From Rhodoferax lithotrophicus (GTDB taxonomy: Bacteria; Pseudomonadota; Gammaproteobacteria; Burkholderiales; Burkholderiaceae_C), in the NCBI RefSeq assembly GCF_019973615.1, contig NZ_AP024238.1, forward strand, positions 3,369,989 to 3,433,988: a DNA stretch of 64,000 bases. Reading direction: 5' to 3'. Below are positions 42,609-52,387 of this stretch, piece by piece. How positions within the stretch are numbered: the first letter of the stretch is position 1; every line of letters starts with the position of its first letter. Under the pieces are notes generated by a model. That model saw only the letters and a list, made by a program, of their open reading frames with translations. It was not told the DNA's origin and ran no database searches. The position numbers and the translations under genes are program-made.

Positions 42609-43916
42609 TCAGGCGATGGCCGTCAGTTGAACCACCACCTCGGCCATGGTGGGGCGGGCCATGGGCTGGGCTTGAAGACAGGATTGGGCCAGTCGGGCCA
42701 TGGCACCCATTCCGCGGGTTGCGGCATCTTGCGCCGGGCAGCGCTCCAGCAACTCCTGCAGCAAGCAGCCAAAGGCCCGCACCTCCAACGCCAGCAAAGC
42801 CTTGTTTTGTTGCGCATCATTGGTGGGCAACAGGGTGGCTGCGCCAAAGTCACTCAGTAACGCATCCCCATTGACCGGGTTCCAGAGGATGTTGTGGGCA
42901 TACAGGTCCCCGTGCATCACCGCCTGTTGGTGCAAATGCGCCACCGCCCCGGCAATGGTCTGGGCCAGTTGCAGCACAGTGGAGCAAGCCAGACTCAGGT
43001 CAGCGGGGTACACATCGCGCGTGCAACTGTCCAGGCTGGGCGGCCCTGCCAGATTGATATAGGTGGGGTCAATCAAAGGCAGCAGCAGGCCACGCTGATC
43101 CTGCGGGTGGCCAGTCAGTTCCGCCTGTGGCGTACACAGGGCAACGTGTCGGCCTGCAGCCAGGCAGGCCGCCAGCTCATGCTCTGGCAAACCGTCGCTG
43201 GTGAGTGCACCTTTGAATAATTTGAGCGCAAGCGCTGGCTCATGGCCGTCTTGCATCACCCGGTAAATATGCCCACTCGCCCCCTCACCCAACTTGTGGT
43301 CAAGCCGAAGCTGCGACCAATCCATTTGCCGCAAAGGCCTGGGCAATGGGCGAGACCAGCCCAACGGATTACCCGCCAGCGCCAGCCAGCTCAAATGCGG
43401 CAACTCGGTCAACCAGCCAGGCAGTTGACCCAGCTGGTTGGCCGCCAGGCGAATCAGTTCCAGGCCATGCGCCTGGGCCAGACTCGCTGGCAAGTCGCAC
43501 AACTGGTTGCCGGCCAGCATAAGCTTTTGCAAGGCTGGGCGCTGGCCCAGCTCGGGGGGCAAAGTGGCCACCGCGTTGTCGGTCAGGATCAGCCAGCGTA
43601 ATGCCGGTGGCAAGGCTGCGCCGGGCACGCTGTGGATTTGGCAAGCCTTGAAACCCACTACTTGCAGCGCAGGACAGTCCCCCAGAACCTCTGGCAAATG
43701 GGTAAACGGGTTGTCTGAGCAAAAGATAACCTTGAGCTGATGCAGGCGCGGCAAGTCATGCGGTAAGCTGTGTAATTGGTTGCTTGAAAGGTTGAGCACC
43801 TCCAGCGTATCCGCCAGGTCAAACACTTCTGGCGGCAGGCTGCGCAGCCCGCAAGACAGGTTCAGGCGGCGCGTGCCATTCAGTGTGCCACTGCGCAATT
43901 GTTCAAGGGTGTGCAT
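42609..43916 (-). CDS. Leucine-rich repeat - protein kinase fusion
   Basis: This protein of about 435 residues has no signal peptide. Residues ~10-200 are seven or eight leucine-rich repeats of the LxxLxLxxNxLxxLP type (LEVLNLSSNQLHSLP; LQKLMLAGNQLCDLP). Residues ~205-435 form a Hanks-type kinase domain: G-loop LGEGASGHIYRV, Lys in ALALKLFKG, catalytic HGDLYAHNIL near residue 330 and metal-binding LLSDFGAAT. The active-site residues look intact. Cytosolic LRR-kinase fusions are uncommon in bacteria, and the target is unknown. A TTG at 43934 is an alternative start. Confidence 0.8.
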   Translation of the reverse strand: MHTLEQLRSGTLNGTRRLNLSCGLRSLPPEVFDLADTLEVLNLSSNQLHSLPHDLPRLHQLKVIFCSDNPFTHLPEVLGDCPALQVVGFKACQIHSVPGAALPPALRWLILTDNAVATLPPELGQRPALQKLMLAGNQLCDLPASLAQAHGLELIRLAANQLGQLPGWLTELPHLSWLALAGNPLGWSRPLPRPLRQMDWSQLRLDHKLGEGASGHIYRVMQDGHEPALALKLFKGALTSDGLPEHELAACLAAGRHVALCTPQAELTGHPQDQRGLLLPLIDPTYINLAGPPSLDSCTRDVYPADLSLACSTVLQLAQTIAGAVAHLHQQAVMHGDLYAHNILWNPVNGDALLSDFGAATLLPTNDAQQNKALLALEVRAFGCLLQELLERCPAQDAATRGMGAMARLAQSCLQAQPMARPTMAEVVVQLTAIA

Positions 43917-44101
43917 CAAATGGATTGAAATCAAGGAATAAAAAACGGGAAGAAGCCCACGCTGCGCTCATTATCCTGGGTACGGGCGTTACAGACACCA
44001 TGAAGCCCGTTACTGCTGGTTGCACAAAATATCCGTGACTTCACACAAGCGATACATCCATGGCTCACTATCGGAACTCATTCACTTGAAGGAGTCTCTC
44101 C

Positions 44102-44569
44102 ATGAAATCCACCACCTTGGCATTAGCCATGCTTGCCAGCCTCAGCTTTGGCAGCGTGGCATTGGCACAGGGCCATGACCGTCACGGATCGAACGATGAG
44201 TGGCCCCAAAACCAACAGCACATGCCCTACCAGACAAACCAACGTGATTTTCAACGTGGTGGTGACTGGGGTCATCAGCGCGCAAACCATCGACATGATC
44301 AGCATTCAGATCGTTATGACTCACAGTTTGACCAACGCAACGAACGCTGGAATGACCGCCGTGCCGAGTACAACGCCCGCAGCCCTGAGTTCAGGCGCGG
44401 TGGCTATATTCCACACGAGTACCGTAACCCCAGCTATGTGGTGACAGACTACCGCGCCCACCGCCTGCCACCACCTCCACGCCACCAGGAATGGGTACAA
44501 GTCGGTTCTGACTATGTACTGATCGCCATTGCCACCGGCATCATTGCCAGTATCGTGCTAAGCCATTGA
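44102..44569 (+). CDS. RcnB-family periplasmic protein
   Basis: This 155-residue protein has a signal peptide (cleavage after VALAQ). The middle is rich in His, Asp, Asn, Gln and Arg. The C-terminal RcnB domain reads RRGGYIPHEYRNPSYVVTDYRAHRLPPPP followed by EWVQVGSDYVLIAIATGIIASIVL. E. coli RcnB tunes nickel and cobalt export, while many paralogues have unknown roles. The ATG follows AAGGAG. The His-rich stretch would suit metal binding. Confidence 0.8.
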   Translation: MKSTTLALAMLASLSFGSVALAQGHDRHGSNDEWPQNQQHMPYQTNQRDFQRGGDWGHQRANHRHDQHSDRYDSQFDQRNERWNDRRAEYNARSPEFRRGGYIPHEYRNPSYVVTDYRAHRLPPPPRHQEWVQVGSDYVLIAIATGIIASIVLSH

Positions 44570-44603
44570 CAGAAAATAGGGGGTTGTTTAACTGGAGTCC
44601 CCT

Positions 44604-45095
44604 ATGCACGAACCCCGTTTGACCCGCGCTTTGCGGGCCATGCTCAACACCCAGCGGGTGGCCAGCCTGGGCACACTCAACGTCGATGGTGCGCCATTTG
44701 TCTCCATGGTGCCATATGCCATTGAGCCGGTTGCCGCTTGCCTGGTGATTCATGTGAGTTTGCTGGCACCCCACACACGCAACCTACTGACCAACCCAGC
44801 CGTCTCCATGATGGTGATGCAACCCGAAGCAGCTGGCGAGCCGGTACATGCCTTGCCCCGGGTCTCCATGGATGGTACGGCTACACGGCTGCAGCCCGAA
44901 AGCCCAAGCTGGCTGGCGGCCCGCCGGGTGTATCTGGAACGCTTTCCAGAGGCGGAACCCATGACGCACCTGGGTGACTTCAGCTTTGTCGCATTTTTTC
45001 CCAAAGCAGCTCGCCAGGTAGCGGGTTTTGGTACCGCACGACCACTGGAGGAAGAAGATCTGACCAGCTTGTTGCGGCCACTGCCCGAGCTGTAA
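44604..45095 (+). CDS. Pyridoxamine-phosphate oxidase-like (HugZ-type) FMN-binding protein
   Basis: This 163-residue split-barrel protein shows RALRAMLNTQRVASLGTLNVDGAPFVSMVPYA, HVSLLAPHTRNLLTNPAVSMMV and the C-terminal FVAFFPKAARQVAGFGTA. These motifs fit the HugZ/Pnp-oxidase-like family, some of which degrade haem. It lacks the C-terminal DUF2470 domain of full HugZ. It starts behind GGAG and stands alone. Confidence 0.78.
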   Translation: MHEPRLTRALRAMLNTQRVASLGTLNVDGAPFVSMVPYAIEPVAACLVIHVSLLAPHTRNLLTNPAVSMMVMQPEAAGEPVHALPRVSMDGTATRLQPESPSWLAARRVYLERFPEAEPMTHLGDFSFVAFFPKAARQVAGFGTARPLEEEDLTSLLRPLPEL

Positions 45096-45152
45096 AAACA
45101 AGGCACAACAGATGTGATCCGCCAGCCAGATGCCCTCAGGCATCCGAACCAC

Positions 45153-45857
45153 TTATTGACCGTTGATAAAAGCCACCATCATGCGCGCCACAGCCAAGCC
45201 GTCATGCCCTTGTGCCAAACTTTGCGTGAAAGCCTGGTACTTTTCTTCACCAAACGTGGCGCGGCGTTTGTTGAGCAAAAACGCGCTGTAATCCTCCACA
45301 AACTCGGGGTGTGGTTGCACACAAAACACCTGCTCATCCACACCAAAAGCCGCCACCGGGCAAAAAGCACTGGTTGCAAACAGTTTGGCCCCGCTGGGCA
45401 GCTCAAGTACCTGATCCTGGTGGCTGGCCAGCATGGCCACTTCGGTGCGGCCTTCGGCCTGGGCCAGCTCGGGGGCCGTCCACTCGTAGGACATGCGCCC
45501 GGCCCCCCAGCCCTGCGGGGCACGGCCCACCTTGGCCCCCATACACAAGGCAATCAACTGGTGGCCAAAACAAATGCCAATCAATTTCTTCTTGGCCTTC
45601 AGCAAGGCTTGCACTTTCTCTTTGAGCACCAGTACCCAAGGCTCTTGTGAAAACGAGTCGGCCTTGCTGCCGGTCAGCAACACTGCGTCATAGGTGTCAA
45701 ACGAGTCCGGGTACTCACCCTTGACGGTGTTGAAAATATCAAACTCCCCCTCAGCCCCGGCCTGGCGCAGCAGGCGCTCAGACATGGCTCCGTAGCCCTT
45801 GTAGATGGGCTCTACTGCGGGGTCAAGGAAATCGTTGTCAAGAATGCAGAGTTTCAT
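45153..45857 (-). CDS. Class I glutamine amidotransferase-like protein
   Basis: This 234-residue GATase1 domain has the nucleophile elbow ICFGHQLIALCMG and the His-Glu pair in VQPHPEFVED. It resembles stand-alone GMP-synthase-like amidotransferases that may act on small amides or gamma-glutamyl compounds. It overlaps the plsY stop by 4 bp. Confidence 0.85.
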   Translation of the reverse strand: MKLCILDNDFLDPAVEPIYKGYGAMSERLLRQAGAEGEFDIFNTVKGEYPDSFDTYDAVLLTGSKADSFSQEPWVLVLKEKVQALLKAKKKLIGICFGHQLIALCMGAKVGRAPQGWGAGRMSYEWTAPELAQAEGRTEVAMLASHQDQVLELPSGAKLFATSAFCPVAAFGVDEQVFCVQPHPEFVEDYSAFLLNKRRATFGEEKYQAFTQSLAQGHDGLAVARMMVAFINGQ

Positions 45858-46627
45858 TTGTGGTCGCTTGTATGCGGTGTTTTGTGATCACCATGGGGTG
45901 GATGCCGATGGCCATGTTTGGTGTGGCCGTGAGTAGGGGCATGCGCCAGCGGTTCAGGGCTGGCTTTTTTGCCCAGTTTGGACTCGGTACCCTTGATCAG
46001 GCGGTTGATGTTTTCGGCATGGCGATATAGCAAAAACAAGGCCATCACACTGACAGCCAGGGTGACACTTTTGCTGGTGAACCACAAACCCCCATCCCCC
46101 AGCACATACACCACCGGAGCCATGACCGCCGCGGTGATGGATGCCAGAGACGAGTAGCGAAACAGCACCGCCATCCCCAACCAGATCAGTGCTGTGGCCA
46201 GCCCCAGCCAGCCACTCAAACCCAGCAACACACCCAAAGCCGTGGCGACACCCTTACCCCCCACAAATTTAAAGAACACCGGAAACACATGACCCAGAAA
46301 GGCCGCCAAACCAACCAAGGCCATGGTGCCATCACCCAAACCATAAGCGGAGCCATACCACTTGACCAACACCACCGGCAACCAGCCTTTGGCCGCATCC
46401 AGCAGCAGCGTCAAAATGGCTGCGGCCTTGCTGCCTGAGCGCAACACATTGGTCGCCCCCGGGTTTTTGCTGCCAAAAGTGCGCGGGTCGTCCAAGCCCA
46501 TGACCCGGCTGACAATGACCGCAAACGACAGCGAACCCACCAGATAACCGGCTACAACCGCCAAAATAGGGAAAAAACTCTGTAGGGATTCCAAATCAAC
46601 TCCTGAAAGCCCAAACACTTGGGCCAA
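45854..46627 (-). CDS. plsY: Acyl-phosphate:glycerol-3-phosphate acyltransferase with His-rich tail
   Basis: This 257-residue membrane enzyme begins phospholipid synthesis by acylating glycerol-3-phosphate. It has five helices and the three PlsY motifs: GSLSFAVIVSR, RTFGSKNPGATNVLRSG and FKFVGGKGVATALG. After the last helix comes an extra ~45-residue tail rich in His (HAPTHGHTKHGHRHPPHGD), with about ten histidines, which is not part of the usual ~200-residue family. The tail could bind metal. Confidence 0.9.
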   Translation of the reverse strand: MAQVFGLSGVDLESLQSFFPILAVVAGYLVGSLSFAVIVSRVMGLDDPRTFGSKNPGATNVLRSGSKAAAILTLLLDAAKGWLPVVLVKWYGSAYGLGDGTMALVGLAAFLGHVFPVFFKFVGGKGVATALGVLLGLSGWLGLATALIWLGMAVLFRYSSLASITAAVMAPVVYVLGDGGLWFTSKSVTLAVSVMALFLLYRHAENINRLIKGTESKLGKKASPEPLAHAPTHGHTKHGHRHPPHGDHKTPHTSDHK

Positions 46628-46662
46628 AAGCGGCTATTTTGCCAGTGGCAGAGCCACGCGGC

Positions 46663-47163
46663 TCAAGTCAGCACCTCGGCCAGGGCACATTGCACCGGCT
46701 TGGCACCCAACAACCCCACACACACTTTGGGGTCAAGGCCTACCAGATAGCCACGCCGCCCACCATTGATCAGAATTTTGGGCAGTTCCAGGATGGTCGA
46801 TTCGATGTACACCGGCATGCTGCGGCGCGTGCCAAACGGCGAGGTGCCTCCTACCAGATAACCACTGTGCCGGTTGGCCACCTCGGGCGCACAAGGCTCA
46901 ACCGACTTGGCTCCAATCTGGCGCGCCAAGTTTTTGGTCGACACCTTGCGGTTGCCATGCATCAACACCACCAGCGGCTTGGCATCCTGGTCTTGCATGA
47001 TCAGGGTTTTGACCACCGCATAGGCGTCCCACCCCAGCTCAGCCGAGCTGTGCAGTGCGCCGCCGTGCTCCAGGTACTCGTAAGGGTGCTCGGTAAATGC
47101 CACCTTGTGCGCCTTGAGCAGCTGGGTGGCGGGGGTTTCAGAGACGTGGTCTTTTTTGGCCAT
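46663..47163 (-). CDS. ybaK: Cys-tRNA(Pro) deacylase, YbaK/EbsC family
   Basis: This 166-residue trans-editing protein hydrolyses mischarged Cys-tRNA(Pro). It shows PATQLLKAHKVAFTEHPYEYLEHG, the catalytic Lys region VLMHGNRKVSTKNLARQIG, GYLVGGTSPFGTRRSMPVYIE and ILINGGRRGYLVGLDP. I use the second Met (47163) as the start because homologues begin MAKK. Confidence 0.9.
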   Translation of the reverse strand: MAKKDHVSETPATQLLKAHKVAFTEHPYEYLEHGGALHSSAELGWDAYAVVKTLIMQDQDAKPLVVLMHGNRKVSTKNLARQIGAKSVEPCAPEVANRHSGYLVGGTSPFGTRRSMPVYIESTILELPKILINGGRRGYLVGLDPKVCVGLLGAKPVQCALAEVLT

Positions 47164-47212
47164 AAACAATGGAAGTCAGAATCAAAAGGTTTGGCAAGGG
47201 CCAAGGGAAACG

Positions 47213-48277
47213 CTAAGACGTAAGCAATGTATCCGTCTGCGCCCCGAGTTCGTCGGCAAATGTGTCCTTGATTTTGAGAATATGGGGCAGCACTTTTGTA
47301 AAAGCCGGGATTAATACGGGATCAAAATGGCGGCCTATCTCGCTCGTCATGTATTTGACCGCATCATCGATCGAAAACGCTGGCTTGTACGGCCGCACGG
47401 AGATAAGGGCATCAAAAACATCTGCGACGGCAACAATACGCCCCATCAACGGAATGGCCTCTCCCTTCAGTCCACCGGGATAACCCGAGCCGTCCCAGCG
47501 TTCATGGTGGGTCAGCGCAATCTGGCGGGCGGTTCTGAGCAGTTCGTCATCATGCAAGCCAATGATGTCGGCTCCCATCAATGGATGTTGCTTCATCAAC
47601 ATCCATTCGGTAGCATCAAGTTTTCCCGGTTTGAGAAGCACATTGTCAGGGATACCTATTTTGCCAATATCGTGCATCGGTGCCGTCTGCAGCAATATTT
47701 CCTGAGCGGCCGAACCCATGCCCGTGGCATCGGCAATCAACTGGGAATAGTGCGCCATACGGATCACATGGTTGCCCGTTTCGTTGTCCTTGAACTCGGC
47801 GGCCCGCCCGAGTCGACGAATGATTTGCTGGCGTGAAACCAGCAAATCCCGGGTGCGCTGATCCACCATTCGTTCCAGCTCACGGGCTTGATCGTAGAGT
47901 GCCAGATGTGTGCGTACCCGGGCCTTGACAACCGGCAGGCTGAACGGCTTGGTGATGTAGTCCACCGCACCAATTTCAAGCCCCAACTGCTCGTCTTCCA
48001 CCGTACTCATGGCGGTCACAAAGATGACCGGAATCTTGCACCGGTCTGGATTGGCTTTGAGCCGCCGGCAAACCTCATGACCACTCAGGCCCGGCATCAT
48101 GACATCCAGCAAAATCAGATCAGGCGGGTCTTCTGAGTAAACGATCTTGATGACCCTCTCGCCATTGGAGGCCACTTTGATGTCATAACTCTCGTCCAGA
48201 ATGGCTGCTAGAAGTTCAATGTTCTCTGGAACATCATCAGCAATCAACACAGTCTGGCGTTGGCGCAGGTCAGCCAT
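47213..48277 (-). CDS. Response regulator with HD-GYP phosphodiesterase output
   Basis: This 354-residue two-domain protein has a receiver domain at 1-125 (ADDVPENIELL; phosphoacceptor Asp near 57 in LILLDVMMPGLSG; TKPF). After a short coiled linker the HD-GYP domain carries MHDIGKIGIPDNVLLKPG and HHERWDGSGYPGGLKGEAIPL, so all metal and GYP residues are present. It should degrade cyclic di-GMP. It lies 30 bp after the hybrid kinase gene, which probably phosphorylates it. Confidence 0.92.
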   Translation of the reverse strand: MADLRQRQTVLIADDVPENIELLAAILDESYDIKVASNGERVIKIVYSEDPPDLILLDVMMPGLSGHEVCRRLKANPDRCKIPVIFVTAMSTVEDEQLGLEIGAVDYITKPFSLPVVKARVRTHLALYDQARELERMVDQRTRDLLVSRQQIIRRLGRAAEFKDNETGNHVIRMAHYSQLIADATGMGSAAQEILLQTAPMHDIGKIGIPDNVLLKPGKLDATEWMLMKQHPLMGADIIGLHDDELLRTARQIALTHHERWDGSGYPGGLKGEAIPLMGRIVAVADVFDALISVRPYKPAFSIDDAVKYMTSEIGRHFDPVLIPAFTKVLPHILKIKDTFADELGAQTDTLLTS

Positions 48278-48306
48278 TGGGAATGCTCCTCAAGTAGTTC
48301 CTGGAT

Positions 48307-51300
48307 TCACAGGCTTACATTCAGTTGTTTGGCCAAAGTCCCAAGATCCTGAATCGCCGCATCATAGTCATATTGTGCGGCATGGCGTGCCAGGGCACGG
48401 GCGATGTCTGCGCAGTCATGGTCTGCGAGAAGCCGGGACAACTCGGCCGCGTTGCGGCTGGCCTTGGCATCATCGTTTTGCAGTTCTTCTGACAGCCGGT
48501 GCAACAGCGACTCAAGCGCCAAACGATCAAAAACCGGTGAATCCGGCAGTGGGGCTCCCGGGGTTTGCAGCTTGGTGTCATTCAACCTGGTCAGGATGCC
48601 GCTCAGGCTTTGCTCCCAATTGGCCAACGCCTCATACAACACGGGCTTTCCGCCATCCAGGTGGTACTCCAGGTGACGGCTGGCGGTAGCCAGTTGATCC
48701 GCACCGATATTGGCCGCCAGGCCTTTCAGGTTATGAACGATGCGACGTGCTGCGTCGTTGTCGCCAGAATCAAGCGCCTGACGCAGGCGCTGCGGGGCAT
48801 CTGCTTCGCGCTCACCAAAGCGATCCAGCAGGCGCTGGTAAAGCGCTTGATCTCCCCCCATGCGCTTTAATGCAGTGTCCCTGTCCAGAACCTTCGGCTT
48901 ACCATCTGTCACCGTTGCCTGAGCAGATGGGTCCAGTGGGGACACCACAGCGGAGCTTGAAAACTCCTGATCAGGCACCAACCAGCGTGTCAGGGTGGCG
49001 TAGAAGGCATGAATGTCAATCGGCTTGGCCAGGTAATCATTCATTCCGACCTGAAGGCACTTCTCGCGCTCGCCCGCCATGGCATTGGCCGTCATCGCCA
49101 CAATGATCGTTTGCGCAAATTGCGCGTCCATGCGGATCAGACGGGTGGCCTCCAGACCATCCATGATCGGCATTTGGCAGTCCATGAAGACCAGCGCGTA
49201 ATGGCCCTGCTGCACCTTGTCCACCGCCTCTTTGCCGTTGACAGCCAGGTCGGGCGTGATGCCCACGTTTTGCAACAACTCCACGGCCAGTTCCTGGTTG
49301 GTCTGGTTGTCTTCTACCAACAGGACGCGCTTGCCCTGCAACGCGGCCCGGATATCCGCAAGTTCAAGGCGCCGGGGAATCAGTTGGGCGGCATCAATCC
49401 GCAATGGCTGCCGGTGACAGGCTGTCATGATGGCATCCAGCAGCATTGACGCGGTAGCAGGCTTGTCCAGAATGCCATCTACAGGTGTATTCCCCAACGC
49501 CAGCGCCAAATTATCCCGATCATGCGCAGTGGCCAGCAAGCACAAAGGACAGCTCTCGCCCAGAGCCGCGTGGACTTTTCGCAAGGTTTCAACCCCGTCC
49601 ATGACAGGCATTTTCCAGTCAATCAGCACCAACTGATAAGGATTACCCGCCTGGGTCGCCCGGGCAAGTTCGACCAGCGCCGCCGCCCCACTGTCCACCG
49701 CCAACGCCTCAAAACCCAGCGAGACCAACATGTGAACAAACACCTCACGCGCCGCAGCGTTGTCGTCCACCACCAGAATCGCCATACCACGAATATCCAA
49801 CAGATGACGGGAGGCCTCGGTGGGCTGAGTCGTTGCATCTGCCAGCCCGAAAAGCGCTGTGAAATGGAAACAACTACCAATCCCGAGTTGGCTGGAAACG
49901 CCTATTTTTCCACCCATAAGTTCCACAATCCGCTTGCTGATGCTCAAACCCAGACCCGTCCCCCCATAACGTCGGGTGGTGGAGCTATCGGCTTGCGAGA
50001 AGGCTGCAAAAATCCGTCCTGCGTACTCCTCCGTCATGCCGATGCCAGTATCTCGTACCTCGAAGAGAAGCACTGCACCTGTGTCCTGCCTGGAAACACA
50101 GGAAACAGACAAGGTAATTTCCCCCTGATCCGTGAATTTCACAGCGTTGCTGATCAGGTTGGTGAGTACCTGTCCCAGTCGCAAGGGGTCACCCATCAGT
50201 TCTTCGGGTACATCACTGGCAATATTGAGCAACAGTTCAAGCCCCTTGTCACGGGCACTGACACTTGCCAGATCGGCCACATGACTCACCACAGTTTCCA
50301 GCTTGAAACCGATGCGCTCAAAACTCAGTTTGCCTGCCTCGATTTTCGAAAAATCCAGAATATCGTTGATCAGCGCCAGTAAACCATTGGCTGCGGAATG
50401 CACTTTGTCCAGATAGTTGCGCTGGCGCGAGGTGAGATCAGTCTGCAGGGCCAGCTGCGTCATCCCGATCACGGCATTCATCGGGGTACGGATTTCATGG
50501 CTCATATTGGCAAGAAACTCGGCTTTGGCCGAAGACGCGGCCTCGGCCAGCGCACGCGCCTCACGGGCATCACGCTCAGCCGCCTTGAGCTCTGAGACAT
50601 CCACAATCATGCCAATCAAACCACCAGGTGAACCATCAACATTGCGAAACCCGGTCACAGAATACAGGACATCGTGCAATTGCCCATCGGCAAAAACCAG
50701 CGACTCATTCCTTGATACGCGACCACCCGCAAGAATCACCGCCTCGTCCTCCTGCTGGTAGGCTTGGCGTTTGGGTTCAGGAAGAAAGTCCAGATCAGAC
50801 ACCCGTTTACCGATGAATTGCTGACGACTGATGCCAAAGCTGGCCTCATAGGCCTGGTTACATCCCATGAACCGCGTATCAGCACCCTTGTAAAAAATAG
50901 GGTTGGGAATGATGTCAAGCAAGGCCTCGATGAACGCCACCTGGTGCGCCAGCGTCAGGGTTCGCTCCTGCACCTTGGCCTCAAGCTGCTCGTTCGACTG
51001 TTCCAATGAGGCACTGGACTCCAGCAAATGCTGGCGCATGGTTTCCTGCGCCTGCGCAAGCTGCACCACCTCACACCAAGGCGCCGTCAAAGGCCCCTGA
51101 GCCACCGGGGCGAGCAAATCCATCCGGCCAATACGTTCACTTTCCCGCGTCAGCTCTTCCAGGGGTTTGGCAAAACGTCGGGCGACCCGCATGGCGACCA
51201 GGGAGCCGACTGCCAGCGACAACACCGTGATCAAGAGCAACAGGAAAACATCACCAGAGCGCACCGGCACAAATTCGCTTTTAGGGGCGAACACCGCAAG

Positions 51301-52251
51301 CCAGACCTGACGTTGCCCCAGCGCAGTTGCACGAAACAGGCTGAACCAGCTTTCCTGCTCATGCTCAAAAACAGAAATGCCCGCCACCGGCCGCCCCTGC
51401 GCAAGCCAGTGGGCATATCCCGTGGCAATTCCGGTCAGTCCAACCTCAGAAGCTGTTTTGAGAACGGCACCCTTCAACTGCTCATCACTGCCAAGTTGTT
51501 CGGAGTGGGGTAACGCCAGCAGTGCACCGGAGTCGGTCATCAGAGCGGCAACCCCGCGGCTTCCCAAATGCAGCCCGGTCGTGAAACGGGAAAGATCAAG
51601 CAACTTCACGTCATGCCCGATGACATAGCGGCTACCGTCCTTGCCTGTCCAGCGCATGGCGGCGGTGATACCGGGCTCACGGGTGGTGAAAAAAATATAC
51701 GGCTCAGTCCAATACACCGCATCGTCGTTGGGCAATGCCATGGCCCCCTGGAACCAGGGGCGTTTGCGCGTGTCATAGTCAAGTTCGCGCATTTCGCTTT
51801 TCTCCAAAACACGATCTGCGCTCCACGTCAGCCAGTAAGTCTTGCGGCCCCATACAACCGGGTTGCTGAGTCGATTGATCCACTTGCCATCAACCGTGTG
51901 AAGCAGCAGGATCTCACGACCCGACTCGTTGGAAAAATTGACCGAGGATATTTCGGTGTGACTGCTGATGATGGGGAAGAAAAACTCGTTAAAACGCGAC
52001 AACTGGTCATGGTCCAGATCACCGTTCAGGCCCCAGCCCCGACTGCTGCGAAGGGTCACTTCCACGGATTCAAACAAGCGCTGAATATGGGCATCCACCT
52101 GCTGTGAAACCAGACCCATTTCAGCTTGCGCCAAACCACTGACAGTGGGCATCACCACCAAGCGGTAACTACCCAGAGCAAAAACCGCCAAGGACAGGAG
52201 GATCAGCCCACTGGTACGCACGACCAGGCTGCTGCCGAAAGTTCTTTTCAT
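48307..52251 (-). CDS. Hybrid sensor histidine kinase with PAS, two receivers and Hpt
   Basis: This 1314-residue membrane kinase has a transmembrane helix at 10-32, a periplasmic dCACHE-like sensor to ~335 (contains RKRPWFQGA), a second helix and HAMP to ~395, and a PAS domain at ~435-560. HisKA is at ~582 (SHEIRTPMNAVIGM), and HATPase (SNAVKFTDQGEI; RYGGTGLGLSI) ends near 790. Two receivers follow with Asp near 880 and 1023, and an Hpt with His near 1172 (RIVHNLKGLAANIG). This allows a full phosphorelay within one protein, with output probably to the HD-GYP gene next to it. The signal is unknown. Confidence 0.92.
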   Translation of the reverse strand: MKRTFGSSLVVRTSGLILLSLAVFALGSYRLVVMPTVSGLAQAEMGLVSQQVDAHIQRLFESVEVTLRSSRGWGLNGDLDHDQLSRFNEFFFPIISSHTEISSVNFSNESGREILLLHTVDGKWINRLSNPVVWGRKTYWLTWSADRVLEKSEMRELDYDTRKRPWFQGAMALPNDDAVYWTEPYIFFTTREPGITAAMRWTGKDGSRYVIGHDVKLLDLSRFTTGLHLGSRGVAALMTDSGALLALPHSEQLGSDEQLKGAVLKTASEVGLTGIATGYAHWLAQGRPVAGISVFEHEQESWFSLFRATALGQRQVWLAVFAPKSEFVPVRSGDVFLLLLITVLSLAVGSLVAMRVARRFAKPLEELTRESERIGRMDLLAPVAQGPLTAPWCEVVQLAQAQETMRQHLLESSASLEQSNEQLEAKVQERTLTLAHQVAFIEALLDIIPNPIFYKGADTRFMGCNQAYEASFGISRQQFIGKRVSDLDFLPEPKRQAYQQEDEAVILAGGRVSRNESLVFADGQLHDVLYSVTGFRNVDGSPGGLIGMIVDVSELKAAERDAREARALAEAASSAKAEFLANMSHEIRTPMNAVIGMTQLALQTDLTSRQRNYLDKVHSAANGLLALINDILDFSKIEAGKLSFERIGFKLETVVSHVADLASVSARDKGLELLLNIASDVPEELMGDPLRLGQVLTNLISNAVKFTDQGEITLSVSCVSRQDTGAVLLFEVRDTGIGMTEEYAGRIFAAFSQADSSTTRRYGGTGLGLSISKRIVELMGGKIGVSSQLGIGSCFHFTALFGLADATTQPTEASRHLLDIRGMAILVVDDNAAAREVFVHMLVSLGFEALAVDSGAAALVELARATQAGNPYQLVLIDWKMPVMDGVETLRKVHAALGESCPLCLLATAHDRDNLALALGNTPVDGILDKPATASMLLDAIMTACHRQPLRIDAAQLIPRRLELADIRAALQGKRVLLVEDNQTNQELAVELLQNVGITPDLAVNGKEAVDKVQQGHYALVFMDCQMPIMDGLEATRLIRMDAQFAQTIIVAMTANAMAGEREKCLQVGMNDYLAKPIDIHAFYATLTRWLVPDQEFSSSAVVSPLDPSAQATVTDGKPKVLDRDTALKRMGGDQALYQRLLDRFGEREADAPQRLRQALDSGDNDAARRIVHNLKGLAANIGADQLATASRHLEYHLDGGKPVLYEALANWEQSLSGILTRLNDTKLQTPGAPLPDSPVFDRLALESLLHRLSEELQNDDAKASRNAAELSRLLADHDCADIARALARHAAQYDYDAAIQDLGTLAKQLNVSL

Positions 52252-52387
52252 TCTCCCCCCTTTGTCGTCAGGTAAGCCGCTCGAGTTTGTGTCACATATT
52301 ACAACGAACCGTTTTCGAACTCACCTGAACTGAACCTCGGTCAGACAGAACCTCGGTCAACTGGCTTGGTATCCCCAGCCTATCAAC

